Positions 8,707-16,831 of a stretch of 64,000 nucleotides of DNA are shown in pieces. Within the stretch, counting starts at the first letter, position 1. Each line of letters opens with the position of its first letter. Under the pieces are notes generated by a model. It was given only the letters and a program-made list of their open reading frames with translations, was not told where the DNA came from and did not search any database. A program made the position numbers and the translations under genes. Source of the stretch: Streptomyces sp. TG1A-8 (GTDB lineage Bacteria; Actinomycetota; Actinomycetes; Streptomycetales; Streptomycetaceae); NCBI RefSeq assembly GCF_030499535.1, contig NZ_JASTLB010000001.1, positions 3,596,001 to 3,660,000 on the forward strand, written 5' to 3'.

Positions 8707-9623
8707 CGCACGCCTCCCGCGGCCTCGCCGGCCGGTACGGTCCACCAGGGCAGTACGCGGTAGACCGGCTTGCCGGAGATCCGCTCACCGCTCCACTTCG
8801 GCGGCTGCACGCCGGTGGTCACGGAACGCACCTGCACGCGCTGTATGAGCCCCGTGCCGCCGTCCGTGCCGTCCCGGTCCAGGCGCATCAGCGCGATCCG
8901 GCGCACGTACTGCTCGGAGAGCGCGCCGCGCGTGCCCACCGGACGGTTGCCGGCGTCGTGCGTGGCGACGAAGAAGTCCCAGGCACGGCGCAGCTCGTTC
9001 TGCTCGGTGTGGCTGGGCAGCGGACTGCCGTCGATGGCGGCACCGTCCTCGGCGGACAGGTCGTCCCAGCCGGTGGTGCGCAGGCCGCCGTCCTCCAGGC
9101 GCACCTCGGCGCGCACCTGGACGGCGATGTTCTGCTGCAGCGGGTTGGGGGCGAACAGCTTCCAGTTCTGCTCGAACTCCGGATACACCCAGTCCTCGAT
9201 CGCCTTGCCGTGCTGCTTGGTCACCGTGTTCGACGGGGCCACGCTCAGGAACACCATCCCCAGGTGCACACAGGCGGCGACGGCGACGACCGCGAGCGCC
9301 ACGGCGGCGCCGACCTGGTAGCGGGGGGAGAGGAGGACCAGGCCGGTGCGGGGAAAGGGGTGCCCGGCGCCCTCCTCCGGACCTGGTTCGGGACCGTGGG
9401 CCGGGTCTGGTTCAGGGCCGTGGGCCGCCGGGTCGGGGCCGTGGGCCGGGCCGGGCTCGGGGCCGGATCCGGGATCATGCGCCGGGCCGGATTCCGGGCC
9501 GGACCGCGGACCGGCGATCGGGCCGCTGCCCGGTCCCTCCTCCGGACCGCCCCGCGGGCGACGCGCCCCCCGCGACCCGTCCGGCTCCCGCCGGGCGGGC
9601 GAGTCCTCGTCGTACGCGTCCAT
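8703..9623 (-). CDS. DUF5819-like membrane-anchored protein with Gly-Pro repeat N-terminus
   Basis: 306-aa protein. Residues ~1-95 are a low-complexity cytoplasmic region of GPEPGPAHGPD-type repeats. One membrane helix follows (VGAAVALAVVAVAACVHLGMVFL, ~108-130), then an extracytoplasmic domain with FEQNWKLFAPNPLQQNI, the signature I associate with DUF5819 proteins that accompany HTTM proteins. The start ATG 9623 is placed by the acidic N-terminus MDAYDEDSPARRE. The stop is coupled to the HTTM start. The 164 bp upstream towards the rhodanese hold nothing I can name. Confidence 0.72.
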   Translation of the reverse strand: MDAYDEDSPARREPDGSRGARRPRGGPEEGPGSGPIAGPRSGPESGPAHDPGSGPEPGPAHGPDPAAHGPEPDPAHGPEPGPEEGAGHPFPRTGLVLLSPRYQVGAAVALAVVAVAACVHLGMVFLSVAPSNTVTKQHGKAIEDWVYPEFEQNWKLFAPNPLQQNIAVQVRAEVRLEDGGLRTTGWDDLSAEDGAAIDGSPLPSHTEQNELRRAWDFFVATHDAGNRPVGTRGALSEQYVRRIALMRLDRDGTDGGTGLIQRVQVRSVTTGVQPPKWSGERISGKPVYRVLPWWTVPAGEAAGGVR

Positions 9624-9787
9624 TCCGCCCCGATCCCCGTTTCCGCTTCCGTCGTACGGCCACCCGCCGCGGGTGCCGCGTGCACCGCGGGCGCCGCTGT
9701 CCGGCACCCGCACGGAACGGTACTCAGCCCCGCCCTCCGGGCGCAGCCCCGGGGAACCGCGAAGTCGCGGGACGGGAGGCGGGCGGG

Positions 9788-10135
9788 CTAGACGATCGTG
9801 CCCGGCGTCCCGTCGTCGGTGACCACCCGGCGGCCCACGGCCTCCCAGACCTGCATGCCGCCGTCGACGTTCACGGCGTCGACGCCCTGCTGGACGAGGT
9901 ACACGGCCACCTGGGCCGAACGGCCCCCGGAGCGGCAGATCACGTGGACGCGGCCGTCCTGCGGGGCTGCCCCGGTCAACTCGCCGTAGCGGGCCACGAA
10001 CTCGCTCATGGGGATGTGCAGCGCCCCCTCGGCGTGGCCCGCCTTCCACTCCTCGTCCTCGCGGACGTCCAGCAGGAAGTCGCCGTCCTTGAGGTCCGCG
10101 ACCCCGACCGTGGGCACACCAGCTCCGAAAGTCAT
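9788..10135 (-). CDS. rhodanese-like domain protein
   Basis: 115-aa single-domain rhodanese. It has FLLDVREDEEWKAGHAEGALHIPMSE near the start and the active-site loop CRSGGRSAQ with the cysteine at ~residue 73, followed by VNVDGGMQVWEA. The active loop is of the CxSGxRS type found in sulfurtransferases, so it could move sulfane sulfur; the acceptor is unknown. ATG 10135 is chosen because the protein then has the normal length for the fold. Confidence 0.85.
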   Translation of the reverse strand: MTFGAGVPTVGVADLKDGDFLLDVREDEEWKAGHAEGALHIPMSEFVARYGELTGAAPQDGRVHVICRSGGRSAQVAVYLVQQGVDAVNVDGGMQVWEAVGRRVVTDDGTPGTIV

Positions 10136-10167
10136 GCCCCCGACGCTACCGGAAGAGCGGCGCTCCG

Positions 10168-10980
10168 CTAGTCCCGTCCCCGCAGGTCCGCCAGCTCCGT
10201 CTCCCGCCGGACGATGTCGGCCCGGAGCCTGCCGGCGATCTCCTCCAGGAGGCCGTCGGGGTCGTCCGGGGCCAGGCGCAGCATGCCGGCGACCGCGCCC
10301 TCCTCCAGTTCGCGGGCGACGAGGGTCAGCAGTTCCTTGCGCTGGGCGAGCCATTCGAGGCGGGCGTACAGCTCCTCGCCTCGGCCGGGGCGCCGCTGCG
10401 GCGGTACGGGGCCCGCCGCCCACTCCTCGGCCAGTTCCCTGAGCAGGGTCTCGTCGCCGCGGGCGTAGGCGTCGTTGACGCGGGTGATGAACTCCTCGCG
10501 CCGCTGCTGCTCGTCCTCGTCCTGCGCGAGGTCGGGGTGGGCCTTGCGGGCCAGCTCGCGGTAGAGCTTGCGGGCCTCCTCGCCGGGGCGCACCCGCCGG
10601 GGCGGCCGCACCGGCTGGTCGGTGAGCATCGCGGCGGCCTCCGGGAACAGGCCGTGGCCGTCCATCCAGCCGTGCAGCAGCTCCTCGACGCCCGGGATCG
10701 GCAGGACCCGGGCCCGGGCCTCCTCGGCGCGGCGGACGTCCTCGGGGTCGCCGGTGCGGGCGGCCAGGGCCTCGGCGATCTCGGCGTCGAGCAGCTCGAT
10801 GCGGACGTACAGCGGGCCGAGCTTCTGATCGTGCAGCCGGGAGAAGTTCTCGACCTCGACGCGGAAGGTCTCCACCGCGATCTCGTACTCGATCAACGCC
10901 TGCTCGGCGGCCCGCACGGCCCGCTCCAGCCGCTCCTCGGGCCGCGGTGCCTGGGACTGCTCAGCTTCCGGGGTCGTCAC
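10168..10980 (-). CDS. J-domain-like protein
   Basis: 270-aa acidic protein, largely helical and coiled-coil. It contains a J-domain-type segment KLYRELARKAHPDLAQDEDEQQRREEFITRVNDAY with the HPD tripeptide needed to stimulate DnaK-type ATPases (~residues 137-170). There is no glycine/phenylalanine-rich or zinc-finger region, so it is not DnaJ itself. It starts at GTG 10980. Role unknown beyond probable Hsp70 co-chaperone; it lies immediately before the disrupted DUF2252 gene. Confidence 0.75.
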   Translation of the reverse strand: MTTPEAEQSQAPRPEERLERAVRAAEQALIEYEIAVETFRVEVENFSRLHDQKLGPLYVRIELLDAEIAEALAARTGDPEDVRRAEEARARVLPIPGVEELLHGWMDGHGLFPEAAAMLTDQPVRPPRRVRPGEEARKLYRELARKAHPDLAQDEDEQQRREEFITRVNDAYARGDETLLRELAEEWAAGPVPPQRRPGRGEELYARLEWLAQRKELLTLVARELEEGAVAGMLRLAPDDPDGLLEEIAGRLRADIVRRETELADLRGRD

Positions 10981-11066
10981 CCGACCAGCCTAGGCCACCG
11001 GCCCACCGCCCCCGGCTCCCGGCGGCGGCTCCCGCCCCGCCGGCGTGCTCCGGGCCACCGGCGCCC

Positions 11067-11382
11067 TCACACCCCCGTCTCCGCCGCGATCCGCCCCGAC
11101 CGCACCGCCGCCACCAGGCGGGCGTGGTCCGCCTCCGTGCGGTCGGCGTAGGCGACGGCGAAGCCGGACACCGCTTCGTCCAGCTCCCCGTTCTTGCCGC
11201 AGTAGCCGGCGATCAGGCGGGGGTCGGCGCTGTGGGCGTGGGCCCGGGCCAGCAGGGCGCCGGTCATGCGGCCGTAGTCGTCCATCTGGTCGGCGGCGAG
11301 CGCGGCCGGGTCGACGCTGCCCTTGCGGTTGCGGAACTGGCGCACCTGGAAGGGCCGTCCGTCGACCGTCGTCCAGCCCAGC
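11067..11382 (-). pseudogene. DUF2252 protein, 3' fragment (gene split by the prophage)
   Basis: C-terminal ~105 codons of a DUF2252 gene (LLGWTTVDGRPFQVRQFRNRKGSVDPAALAADQMDDYGRMTGALLARAHAHSAD...). The fragment is open upstream into phage DNA, where a chance start (11426) makes a 119-codon hybrid frame. Joining it through the shared AGG to the 51698-52809 fragment restores one uninterrupted frame of 476 codons across ...VVSDILLGWT..., which proves the insertion point. DUF2252 proteins have a kinase-like fold of unknown activity. Confidence 0.92.
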
Positions 11383-11406
11383 AGGCAAACAACTACACGA
11401 CATAGG
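11383..11406. other. attL (left junction with one attP arm)
   Basis: The host sequence ends at the AGG core (11383-11385). Phage DNA follows with the 15-bp arm ACTACACGACATAGG (11392-11406). This arm is the inverted complement, with one mismatch, of the arm at 51673-51687. The reconstructed attP therefore has two arms around a 16-bp centre holding the AGG, as expected for a large serine integrase. The integrase gene begins just inside. Confidence 0.88.
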
Positions 11407-11485
11407 TGGGTCTGAGCTAGGATCATGTCCCATGCGGACAGACACGTTGGTCACGGCAACTGAGGTTGCCGCCGGAAGGAAACCC

Positions 11486-13201
11486 ATGCGACGAGCCGTG
11501 ATCTACGCACGGCAGTCGGAAGCCCGGAAAGACAAGAGCGAAGGCAGCACGGTCACTCAGTTCAATGAAGCCACAGCGCTCATTGACCGGACCGAAGACC
11601 TGAAACTCACTGAGGTATACGAAGACCTTGATTTCTCCGCCTTTACGGGCGAAGAACGGCCCGCGTTTGAGCGCATGTTGAAAGACGCTCGTGCAGGGCT
11701 AATCGACGTAATCGTAGTCTCGTACGTCAGCCGGCTGAGCCGACAAGAGCCAAAAGACGCGCTTCCCGTGATCCTGGAATTGCAGCGTCTCGGAGTCCAG
11801 TTCATCAGCGTTTACGAAGGCCCCGTCACTGACGATCTCATTGGACTCGTAACGCTTCTCATGCGCCTGAATTCGGCGTACGAAGAGAGCAGGAACAAGA
11901 GCCTTGCCGTAAGCGGCACGAAGCGCACTCTCAAGGCAGCCGGCGGGTTTGTCGGTGGCGTTCCGCCATTCGGTTTCAGCACGGAGACGAAGCGCGTTGA
12001 CAACCTGACGATCCGCGTTCTCGTCCCGGAGCCTGACGAAGTCAAGGTGATTCAGGATGTGGTGGACCGCATCTTGAAGTACAAGGACGTTCCGTACGTC
12101 CCCGGAAAGCCTCACCCCGGATCACTCACGGGCGTGTGCGCGTGGCTCAACGAAACCGGTGTACCTACGCGGGGAATCGAGTCACACGCGAAGCGCGGGA
12201 TTGCCGCCCCTTCGTGGAAGGTGACCACTCTCCGCCGCGTGCTCACTGACCCGCGTCTCATGGGGCACCAAACGGAACCCATGTACGAGACCGTTCCCAA
12301 GAAGGACGGTAAGGGGACATGGAAAAAGCGGATCGGGTACCGCAGCGTTCGGGACGAGAAGGGGCGTCCCGTGATCTCTCACAAGCCGATCGTTGACCCG
12401 ATCCGGTACCACGAGCTACAGAAGTGCCTTGCCATTGCCAAGGAGACGAGCGCGCCAAAGGGAACGTCCCTGACGCGCGGTGACTCGCTCCTGTCCGCGC
12501 TGGGGGTGCTCTTCTGCGAAGGCGCGCACACCATGTGCAAGCAGGCCGGCAAGACCGCTGCAATGACGACCTACACATGTCAGCGCAAGAAGGGGGTCAC
12601 GAGCACGCACGAAGGCACCGTTGCCGTACTCCGTGACCGGCTGGACAAGTACGTTGCCGAGCGGATCTTGAAGCGGCTCAACGCGCTGGACTACGAAGAC
12701 CCCGACGACATTGCCCTTCTCGTGGAAGCCACGCAACGCTTCACCGCGAAGCACGCCGCTCCGGACGTGGCAGCCGAGAAGCACGACGTGACGATCGAAC
12801 GAGCAGACTACAAGGCCGCGCTTGCTGAGCTGTGGGACGACTTCGACGCGGGTGTCTACAAGGGCACCATGGGGCGTGACCGGTTCATCAAGAAGCGCGA
12901 CGACCTTGAGGCAGCCATTCAGCGCTGTGACGAGCGTCTGACGGAGCTTGAGGGCAAGGTTCCGACGCTCGTGAGCCCGAAGGTCTGGACGGAGACAAAG
13001 GAACCCGGCGGGGACATGACCGGGGAAGGCTCGTGGTGGTACAGCGCGTCCATGACCGACCGGCGCGACTTCGTAACGCTCTTCGTGGACAAGATCGTTG
13101 TTGCGAAGGCTCCGAACTTCGGCACCGGGTACGAGCCCGTTCCGATTGAAGAGCGCGTCAAGATCACATGGGCGAAGCCGAAGGAAGGCAGCGCGAAGTA
13201 A
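11486..13201 (+). CDS. int: large serine integrase, phiC31 family
   Basis: 571-aa site-specific recombinase that integrates the phage at attB and, with a directionality factor, excises it. The N-terminal resolvase domain begins MRRAVIYARQSE, with the catalytic serine at residue 11 and RLSRQEPKDALPVI further on. A recombinase domain (GGVPPFGFSTETK, ~155) follows. The Cys-containing ribbon (~340-375, FCEGAHTMC...YTC) keeps few of the usual cysteines. A coiled coil (~440-500) and the phiC31-like C-terminus (SWWYSASMTDRRDFVTLFVDKIVV) complete it. I prefer ATG 11486, which has GGAAGGAAA six bases upstream; ATG 11432 in the same frame would add 18 residues. It lies next to attL, and a terminator follows. 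Confidence 0.93.
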   Translation: MRRAVIYARQSEARKDKSEGSTVTQFNEATALIDRTEDLKLTEVYEDLDFSAFTGEERPAFERMLKDARAGLIDVIVVSYVSRLSRQEPKDALPVILELQRLGVQFISVYEGPVTDDLIGLVTLLMRLNSAYEESRNKSLAVSGTKRTLKAAGGFVGGVPPFGFSTETKRVDNLTIRVLVPEPDEVKVIQDVVDRILKYKDVPYVPGKPHPGSLTGVCAWLNETGVPTRGIESHAKRGIAAPSWKVTTLRRVLTDPRLMGHQTEPMYETVPKKDGKGTWKKRIGYRSVRDEKGRPVISHKPIVDPIRYHELQKCLAIAKETSAPKGTSLTRGDSLLSALGVLFCEGAHTMCKQAGKTAAMTTYTCQRKKGVTSTHEGTVAVLRDRLDKYVAERILKRLNALDYEDPDDIALLVEATQRFTAKHAAPDVAAEKHDVTIERADYKAALAELWDDFDAGVYKGTMGRDRFIKKRDDLEAAIQRCDERLTELEGKVPTLVSPKVWTETKEPGGDMTGEGSWWYSASMTDRRDFVTLFVDKIVVAKAPNFGTGYEPVPIEERVKITWAKPKEGSAK

Positions 13202-13219
13202 CGAGCACAGCGGGAAGGG

Positions 13220-13250
13220 GGCCGATCCTTCGGGGTCGGTCCTCTTTTTC
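13220..13250 (+). terminator. rho-independent terminator after int
   Basis: Stem GGCCGATCC / GGGTCGGTC with a TTCG loop (two wobble pairs), followed by CTCTTTTTC. It starts 19 bp after the int stop codon. Confidence 0.85.
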
Positions 13251-13264
13251 TGCCTTCAACTCGT

Positions 13265-13279
13265 TAGTTAGCCTAACTA
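13265..13279. promoter_or_regulatory. near-perfect palindrome TAGTTAG-C-CTAACTA
   Basis: Seven-base arms separated by one base, in an AT-rich patch directly after the int terminator. It resembles a protein-binding site but matches no other repeat in the prophage. Confidence 0.35.
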
Positions 13280-13344
13280 GTATACCGTTCCGTGACACTC
13301 CCTACACGAGCCCCCTGGGGAATCCCCTGCCTGACCTGGGCTTG

Positions 13345-13433
13345 TGCACTAGTGCAGTTTTGCACTTGATCTTGATAACACCATAGAAAAGCTATAGAGA
13401 AACCGTAGGAGCTTGCAAATCTGCAAACCTGCA
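13345..13433. repeat. TGCANNNN iteron cluster 1
   Basis: TGCA occurs at 13345, 13353 and 13361, and again at 13414, 13422 and 13430: two triplets with exact 8-bp periodicity. They flank an AT-rich spacer that ends in AGAGAAACCG. A second copy of the layout is at 34834-34953. The arrangement resembles iterons around an unwinding element, or cooperative operator arrays. Confidence 0.6.
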
Positions 13434-13476
13434 CCCTGCCCGCTGTTAGCCGGCGGACCACAGCAACCCCCGCGCC

Positions 13477-13492
13477 GGAATCCCCTCCGCTC
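13477..13492 (+). promoter_or_regulatory. phage early-promoter-like element 1
   Basis: GGAATCCCCTCCGCTC, an exact match to the repeated consensus. It is the first of a tandem pair upstream of tRNA-Lys, the HNH gene and the packaging region. Confidence 0.6.
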
Positions 13493-13495
13493 TAG

Positions 13496-13511
13496 GGAAT
13501 CCCTTTAGCTC
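13496..13511 (+). promoter_or_regulatory. phage early-promoter-like element 2
   Basis: GGAATCCCTTTAGCTC, a weaker copy 3 bp after element 1. Both are followed by CTAG. Confidence 0.5.
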
Positions 13512-13635
13512 TAGTAAGGGTGAGCCGGAAGAGGTAACGCGCACCCTTCCACACCGAACATGGCGGTCAGAACCCACCGGCTCACGGTGCCCTGTGTGCT
13601 CCCCGGCCTCTTCCCGGGTTGTAGCCCCGGGCTTC

Positions 13636-13708
13636 GCTTCCGTAGCTCAGTTGGAAGAGCGGCCGGCTCTTAACCGGCTTGTCGGTGGTTCGAGTCCATC
13701 CGGAAGCA
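13636..13708 (+). tRNA. tRNA-Lys (anticodon CTT), phage-borne
   Basis: 73 nt with a complete cloverleaf: acceptor GCTTCCG/CGGAAGC, D arm GCTC...GAGC, anticodon stem GCCGG/CCGGC with loop CTCTTAA (anticodon CTT, reads AAG), and a T arm with TTCGAGT. CCA is not encoded. AAG is the dominant lysine codon in the phage genes, so it could boost late translation. It is transcribed with the + strand genes from the tandem elements upstream. Confidence 0.93.
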
Positions 13709-13780
13709 CAGCGCGTCAGGAACGGCACGAGTTGCGTATAGCGGTCGGGTGCCCATGGCAGGGGTGAAGCGGTTCGCCTG

Positions 13781-13800
13781 CCCACTCTCAAGAGTAGGTA
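13781..13800. promoter_or_regulatory. conserved inverted repeat (CIR) operator a
   Basis: CCCACTCTCAAGAGTAGGTA, one of 12 copies. It lies between tRNA-Lys and the HNH gene. Confidence 0.75.
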
Positions 13801-13831
13801 GGGGGGTGTCCCCGGGAAGGGGGTACCCCCT

Positions 13832-14179
13832 ATGCGTACACGGTGTCTTGAGTGCCGAGAGTGGGCTACCCACAGCGGCAGGTGTGCGGTACACCATGCG
13901 CACTACGCGGCACGGAGAAGCGTTCAGTCACATGCGAAGCGACGTGAGGCTATAGCCCGTGGCAACAATGCTGCGGCCCGTCTCCGTAAGGCTGTGCGTA
14001 AGGCTGTGGCTGGGCAGTGCGCTAACTGCCTTCGCGTGTTCCTGCCTTCTCAGGTGGACATTGACCACGTGCTCCCCCTTGCTCGTGGTGGTGAGGACAT
14101 TGACAGCAACGTTCAAGTGCTGTGCAAGTCATGCCACAAGACGAAGACCGCAATGGACTTCGGCAAGCGCCCCTTCTAG
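13832..14179 (+). CDS. HNH endonuclease (packaging-associated)
   Basis: 115-aa protein. An N-terminal CLEC...C segment is followed by a basic region, then an HNH core: CANC (zinc pair), VDIDHVLPLARGGEDIDSNVQVLCKSCHKTKT. HNH nucleases encoded beside the terminase assist DNA cleavage at cos or in packaging in HK97- and phiC31-like phages. It starts at ATG 13832 after GGGAAGGGGG. It is followed directly by the region I take to be cos and then by terminase. Confidence 0.88.
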   Translation: MRTRCLECREWATHSGRCAVHHAHYAARRSVQSHAKRREAIARGNNAAARLRKAVRKAVAGQCANCLRVFLPSQVDIDHVLPLARGGEDIDSNVQVLCKSCHKTKTAMDFGKRPF

Positions 14180-14379
14180 GGAGGGGGAGAGCGGTCCGAA
14201 AGTTCGGAGGGTTACCCTCTAGCGATCCCGGCCCCAGCTCGGCAAACGCGCGCTAGGTGCATGGCCGTTTTTGCCTGAGCGTGACTGCCGCTTACCTGGG
14301 GTGACAATCCGAATGCCCCACTTTATACCCGCCACGAAGGCACCCGCTAAGGGGGATGAACGCTCCGTTAGGGGGTGCC
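14180..14379. other. candidate cos / packaging region
   Basis: 200 bp without a gene between the HNH nuclease and the small terminase, the usual place of cos in this phage group. It contains short inverted repeats (for example TCCGAAAGTTCGGA) and a duplicated TTAGGGGG/TAAGGGGG before the terminase start. The cleavage site itself cannot be identified from a lysogen. Confidence 0.4.
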
Positions 14380-14820
14380 ATGAGCCACGCTAAGAGCCCT
14401 GAGCTACGCACCGGGAACGCCAACTACGCCGCTGAGGCTGAGGCACCGATTGTGTACGAAGGTCGTGCTCCCCGTGCTCCGGGTCACCTGAGTTCCACGG
14501 GCAAGGAGATTTGGCGCGCTGTCTGGCAAGCCGGCTCCGGTGCCTACTCCCCCGACACTGACCGCAACCTGATTCTTCGGTATGCGGAACTGTACGACCG
14601 ACGCTCTCAGCTCCTTGACGCTGTGGACGCTGACGGTCTCATGACGATTGGCAGCACGGGTCAGCCGGTGGTTCACCCGGCAATGCGGTACGTCGAGAGC
14701 ACGGAGAAGGAACTTCGCGCTATCGAGACCGTCATTGGATTCACGCCCGAAGCGCGTATGCGTCTCGGCATCGTGGCTGCCGAAGCCCGCAAGGTTCAGG
14801 CGGGACCCGAAGACTTCTGA
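14380..14820 (+). CDS. P27-family terminase small subunit
   Basis: 146-aa DNA-recognition subunit of the packaging motor. The GHLSSTGKEIWRAVWQAGSGAYSPDTDRNLILRYAELYDRR region followed by a C-terminal helix (TPEARMRLGIVAAEARK) is typical of P27 small terminases. I chose ATG 14380, which follows TTAGGGGGTGCC at good spacing; ATG 14356 in frame would add eight residues. The large subunit follows 11 bp later. Confidence 0.85.
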   Translation: MSHAKSPELRTGNANYAAEAEAPIVYEGRAPRAPGHLSSTGKEIWRAVWQAGSGAYSPDTDRNLILRYAELYDRRSQLLDAVDADGLMTIGSTGQPVVHPAMRYVESTEKELRAIETVIGFTPEARMRLGIVAAEARKVQAGPEDF

Positions 14821-14831
14821 GGCGGTGACCG

Positions 14832-16394
14832 GTGGGCAAGATTGATCCGGTCATCTCTCGGCACATTCCCGCTGACGCGCCGTTCTCTTCTGAGGGGTAC
14901 CGCGTAGCGAAGTGGATTGAAGAGTTCTGCTACCTGACCGGCTCGTTCGCCGGCCAACGCTTCAAGCTCCTGCCGTGGCAGCGTGAACTACTCGTTGACG
15001 CGTACCGGCTTGAGCAAGACGCGTTTGGGCAGTGGAAGCGCAAGCACAGAATGGCAGTCGTGTGCATTGCCCGTAAGAACGGGAAGAGCACGATTGCGGC
15101 AGCCATCATGCTTTACCACCTGATTGCCGATCGGGCCGACGCACAACGTCAGGTGATCGCTGCGGCGAATGACCGCAATCAGGCGCGCATGGTTTTCGAC
15201 GCGGCGAAGCAGATGGTCAACGCGTCCCCGAAGCTCAGCGCCGTATGCGATGTGCAGCGCGACATTATCCGGTACAAGGACAACACGTACCGGGTCGTGA
15301 GCGCGGACGCTGGACGGCAACAGGGCTTGAACCCGTGCGCGGTCTCGTTGGATGAGTACGCGTTCAGCAAGAACGCCGACTTGTTCGACGCGCTCACGCT
15401 GGGGTCCGCCGCTCGTAACCAACCCATGACGTGGGTTGTATCGACCGCCGGCCCTGATCCTGACGGACCGTTCGCCGCGCTGTGCGAGACCGGTGAGCGT
15501 GTGAACTCCGGTGAGGTCAACGACCCCACCTTGTTCTATCGCTCGTGGGGTCCGCGCATCGGTGACACCGTTGACCACCTTGACCCCGAAGTGTGGAAGG
15601 CGTGTAACCCGTCTTACGAGATCCTGAATGAAGACGACTTCAAGGCTGCCGCTCAGCGGTCAACCGAAGCGTCGTTCCGGATCTACCGGCTTTCTCAGTT
15701 CGTCCGTGGCGCGTCTACGTGGCTGCCTCACGGGCTGTGGGACAGCCTTGCGGGTGAGGACAACCTTCTACCCGGGCAAGCCGTTGTGTTGGGCTTTGAT
15801 GGCTCGTGGAAGGGTGACAGCACAGCGCTCGTCGCCTGCCGCGTGGAAGACCTACGGGTGTTCGTGGTCGGCCACTGGGAAGCGCCTCAGGGTGACGCAC
15901 ATTGGCGCGTGCCCATGCCCGACGTGCGTGAGGCACTGCGGGAAGCGTTGGCGACGTACAAGGTCGTGAACCTTGTCGCTGACCCGTACCGCTGGGAAGA
16001 GACCCTTGAGAATCTTGAGGCTGAGGGTTACCCGGTAGAAGCCTTCCCGACGAACTCACTTGCCCGCATGGTGCCTGCCACTCAGGCCGTGTACGACGCG
16101 GCTCGTGACGGTCGGATGAGCCACGACGGTAACCCGTCCCTTGCCCGGCACATCGGAAACGCCGTGATCCGTGAAGACGCTCGTGGTGCCCGCATCACGA
16201 AAGAACACGCGTCCAGCCGGCGAAAGATTGACCTTGCCGTTGCCATGATCCTTGCCGTTCACGGCGCTGTGATGTGGCGCGAAGACAACGGGGCGTATGT
16301 CGAGACTGCCATTTGGGCAGCCGGAGAAGACGAGACCGGAGCGCTTATCTACGTCGGTCCACCGGGCTCCGAAGGCGCGTTTGACGATCTGTAA
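14832..16394 (+). CDS. terminase large subunit
   Basis: 520-aa ATPase-nuclease that cuts concatemers and drives DNA into the prohead. Walker A is IARKNGKSTIAAA (~77-89), Walker B with catalytic Glu is AVSLDEYAF (~168-176), and the C-terminal RNase H-like nuclease begins VVLGFDGSWKGDSTALV (~318), with a later acidic VADPYRWEE. GTG 14832 follows GAGGCGG. The length is normal for the family. A bidirectional terminator follows. Confidence 0.94.
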   Translation: MGKIDPVISRHIPADAPFSSEGYRVAKWIEEFCYLTGSFAGQRFKLLPWQRELLVDAYRLEQDAFGQWKRKHRMAVVCIARKNGKSTIAAAIMLYHLIADRADAQRQVIAAANDRNQARMVFDAAKQMVNASPKLSAVCDVQRDIIRYKDNTYRVVSADAGRQQGLNPCAVSLDEYAFSKNADLFDALTLGSAARNQPMTWVVSTAGPDPDGPFAALCETGERVNSGEVNDPTLFYRSWGPRIGDTVDHLDPEVWKACNPSYEILNEDDFKAAAQRSTEASFRIYRLSQFVRGASTWLPHGLWDSLAGEDNLLPGQAVVLGFDGSWKGDSTALVACRVEDLRVFVVGHWEAPQGDAHWRVPMPDVREALREALATYKVVNLVADPYRWEETLENLEAEGYPVEAFPTNSLARMVPATQAVYDAARDGRMSHDGNPSLARHIGNAVIREDARGARITKEHASSRRKIDLAVAMILAVHGAVMWREDNGAYVETAIWAAGEDETGALIYVGPPGSEGAFDDL

Positions 16395-16403
16395 GCACAG
16401 CGA

Positions 16404-16428
16404 AGCCCCCAGGGGAAACCTGGGGGCT
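16404..16428. terminator. bidirectional terminator between terminase and the antisense gene
   Basis: Perfect 10-bp stem AGCCCCCAGG / CCTGGGGGCT with a GGAAA loop, between two converging genes. The + strand side is followed by GCGCTTTTG. Confidence 0.85.
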
Positions 16429-16444
16429 CAGCGCTTTTGCTTGC

Positions 16445-16729
16445 TCAGACGGACGCGTGCGCCTTGTCGTGTCCCTTCGGCTTCGTGCAGTAGACGAATT
16501 CGCCGCTGAAGCGAAGGAGCTTCTGACCGCACGGCTCTGACTCAACGGCGGGCTCCGCGCCGAACGTGGTAAACGGCTTACCGCTTCCTTCACAGACACC
16601 GAACGCGGGAACCTGCTTGCGCCGACCCGGCTCGTCGTTCGCCTTGAAGTGCTTCCGCATCGTTCCATTTTTCTTAACCGGACCGAACCACATGCAGTAG
16701 TTACAGCGCTCACGGTGAATGTTCGACAT
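16445..16729 (-). CDS. small cysteine-rich protein of unknown function, the only leftward phage gene
   Basis: 94-aa product with CNYCMWFGPVKKNGTMRKHF near the N-terminus, then CEGSGKPF and two more cysteines, suggesting a small zinc-binding fold. Frame and start are supported by GAGGGGCGGCA before ATG 16729, and by its own terminator shared with the terminase gene. It sits against the direction of the late operon, between terminase and portal, with a CIR operator 69 bp upstream of its start. This is the layout of a moron expressed in the lysogen. No function assigned. Confidence 0.7.
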   Translation of the reverse strand: MSNIHRERCNYCMWFGPVKKNGTMRKHFKANDEPGRRKQVPAFGVCEGSGKPFTTFGAEPAVESEPCGQKLLRFSGEFVYCTKPKGHDKAHASV

Positions 16730-16797
16730 TGCCGCCCCTCACTTCGTCGGCCCGTCCGACGCAAGAGCAGTTAACCACTAAGTGCGCGCGCGCACAA

Positions 16798-16815
16798 CCT
16801 ACTCTCAAGAGTAGG
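16798..16815. promoter_or_regulatory. CIR operator b
   Basis: CCTACTCTCAAGAGTAGG, a perfectly symmetric copy. It lies in the divergent gap between the leftward small gene and portal, after an alternating GCGCGCGCG run. Confidence 0.78.
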
Positions 16816-16831
16816 CAGGAAGGGGGACCCG

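Larger units (their letters stand above)
13202..13635. other. non-coding control region between int and tRNA-Lys
   Basis: 434 bp without a convincing gene. In order it holds the int terminator, a 15-bp palindrome (13265-13279), an iteron cluster around AT-rich DNA (13345-13433), two tandem early-promoter-like elements (13477-13511) and a GC-rich hairpin before the tRNA. The AT-rich core (about 13367-13405) contrasts with the GC-rich surroundings. It may be an origin or regulatory centre; function unproven. Confidence 0.6.

Noticed and set aside
13560..13670. Short frame from ATG 13560 into the tRNA
   Set aside because: It runs through the tRNA-Lys gene and has no ribosome site.
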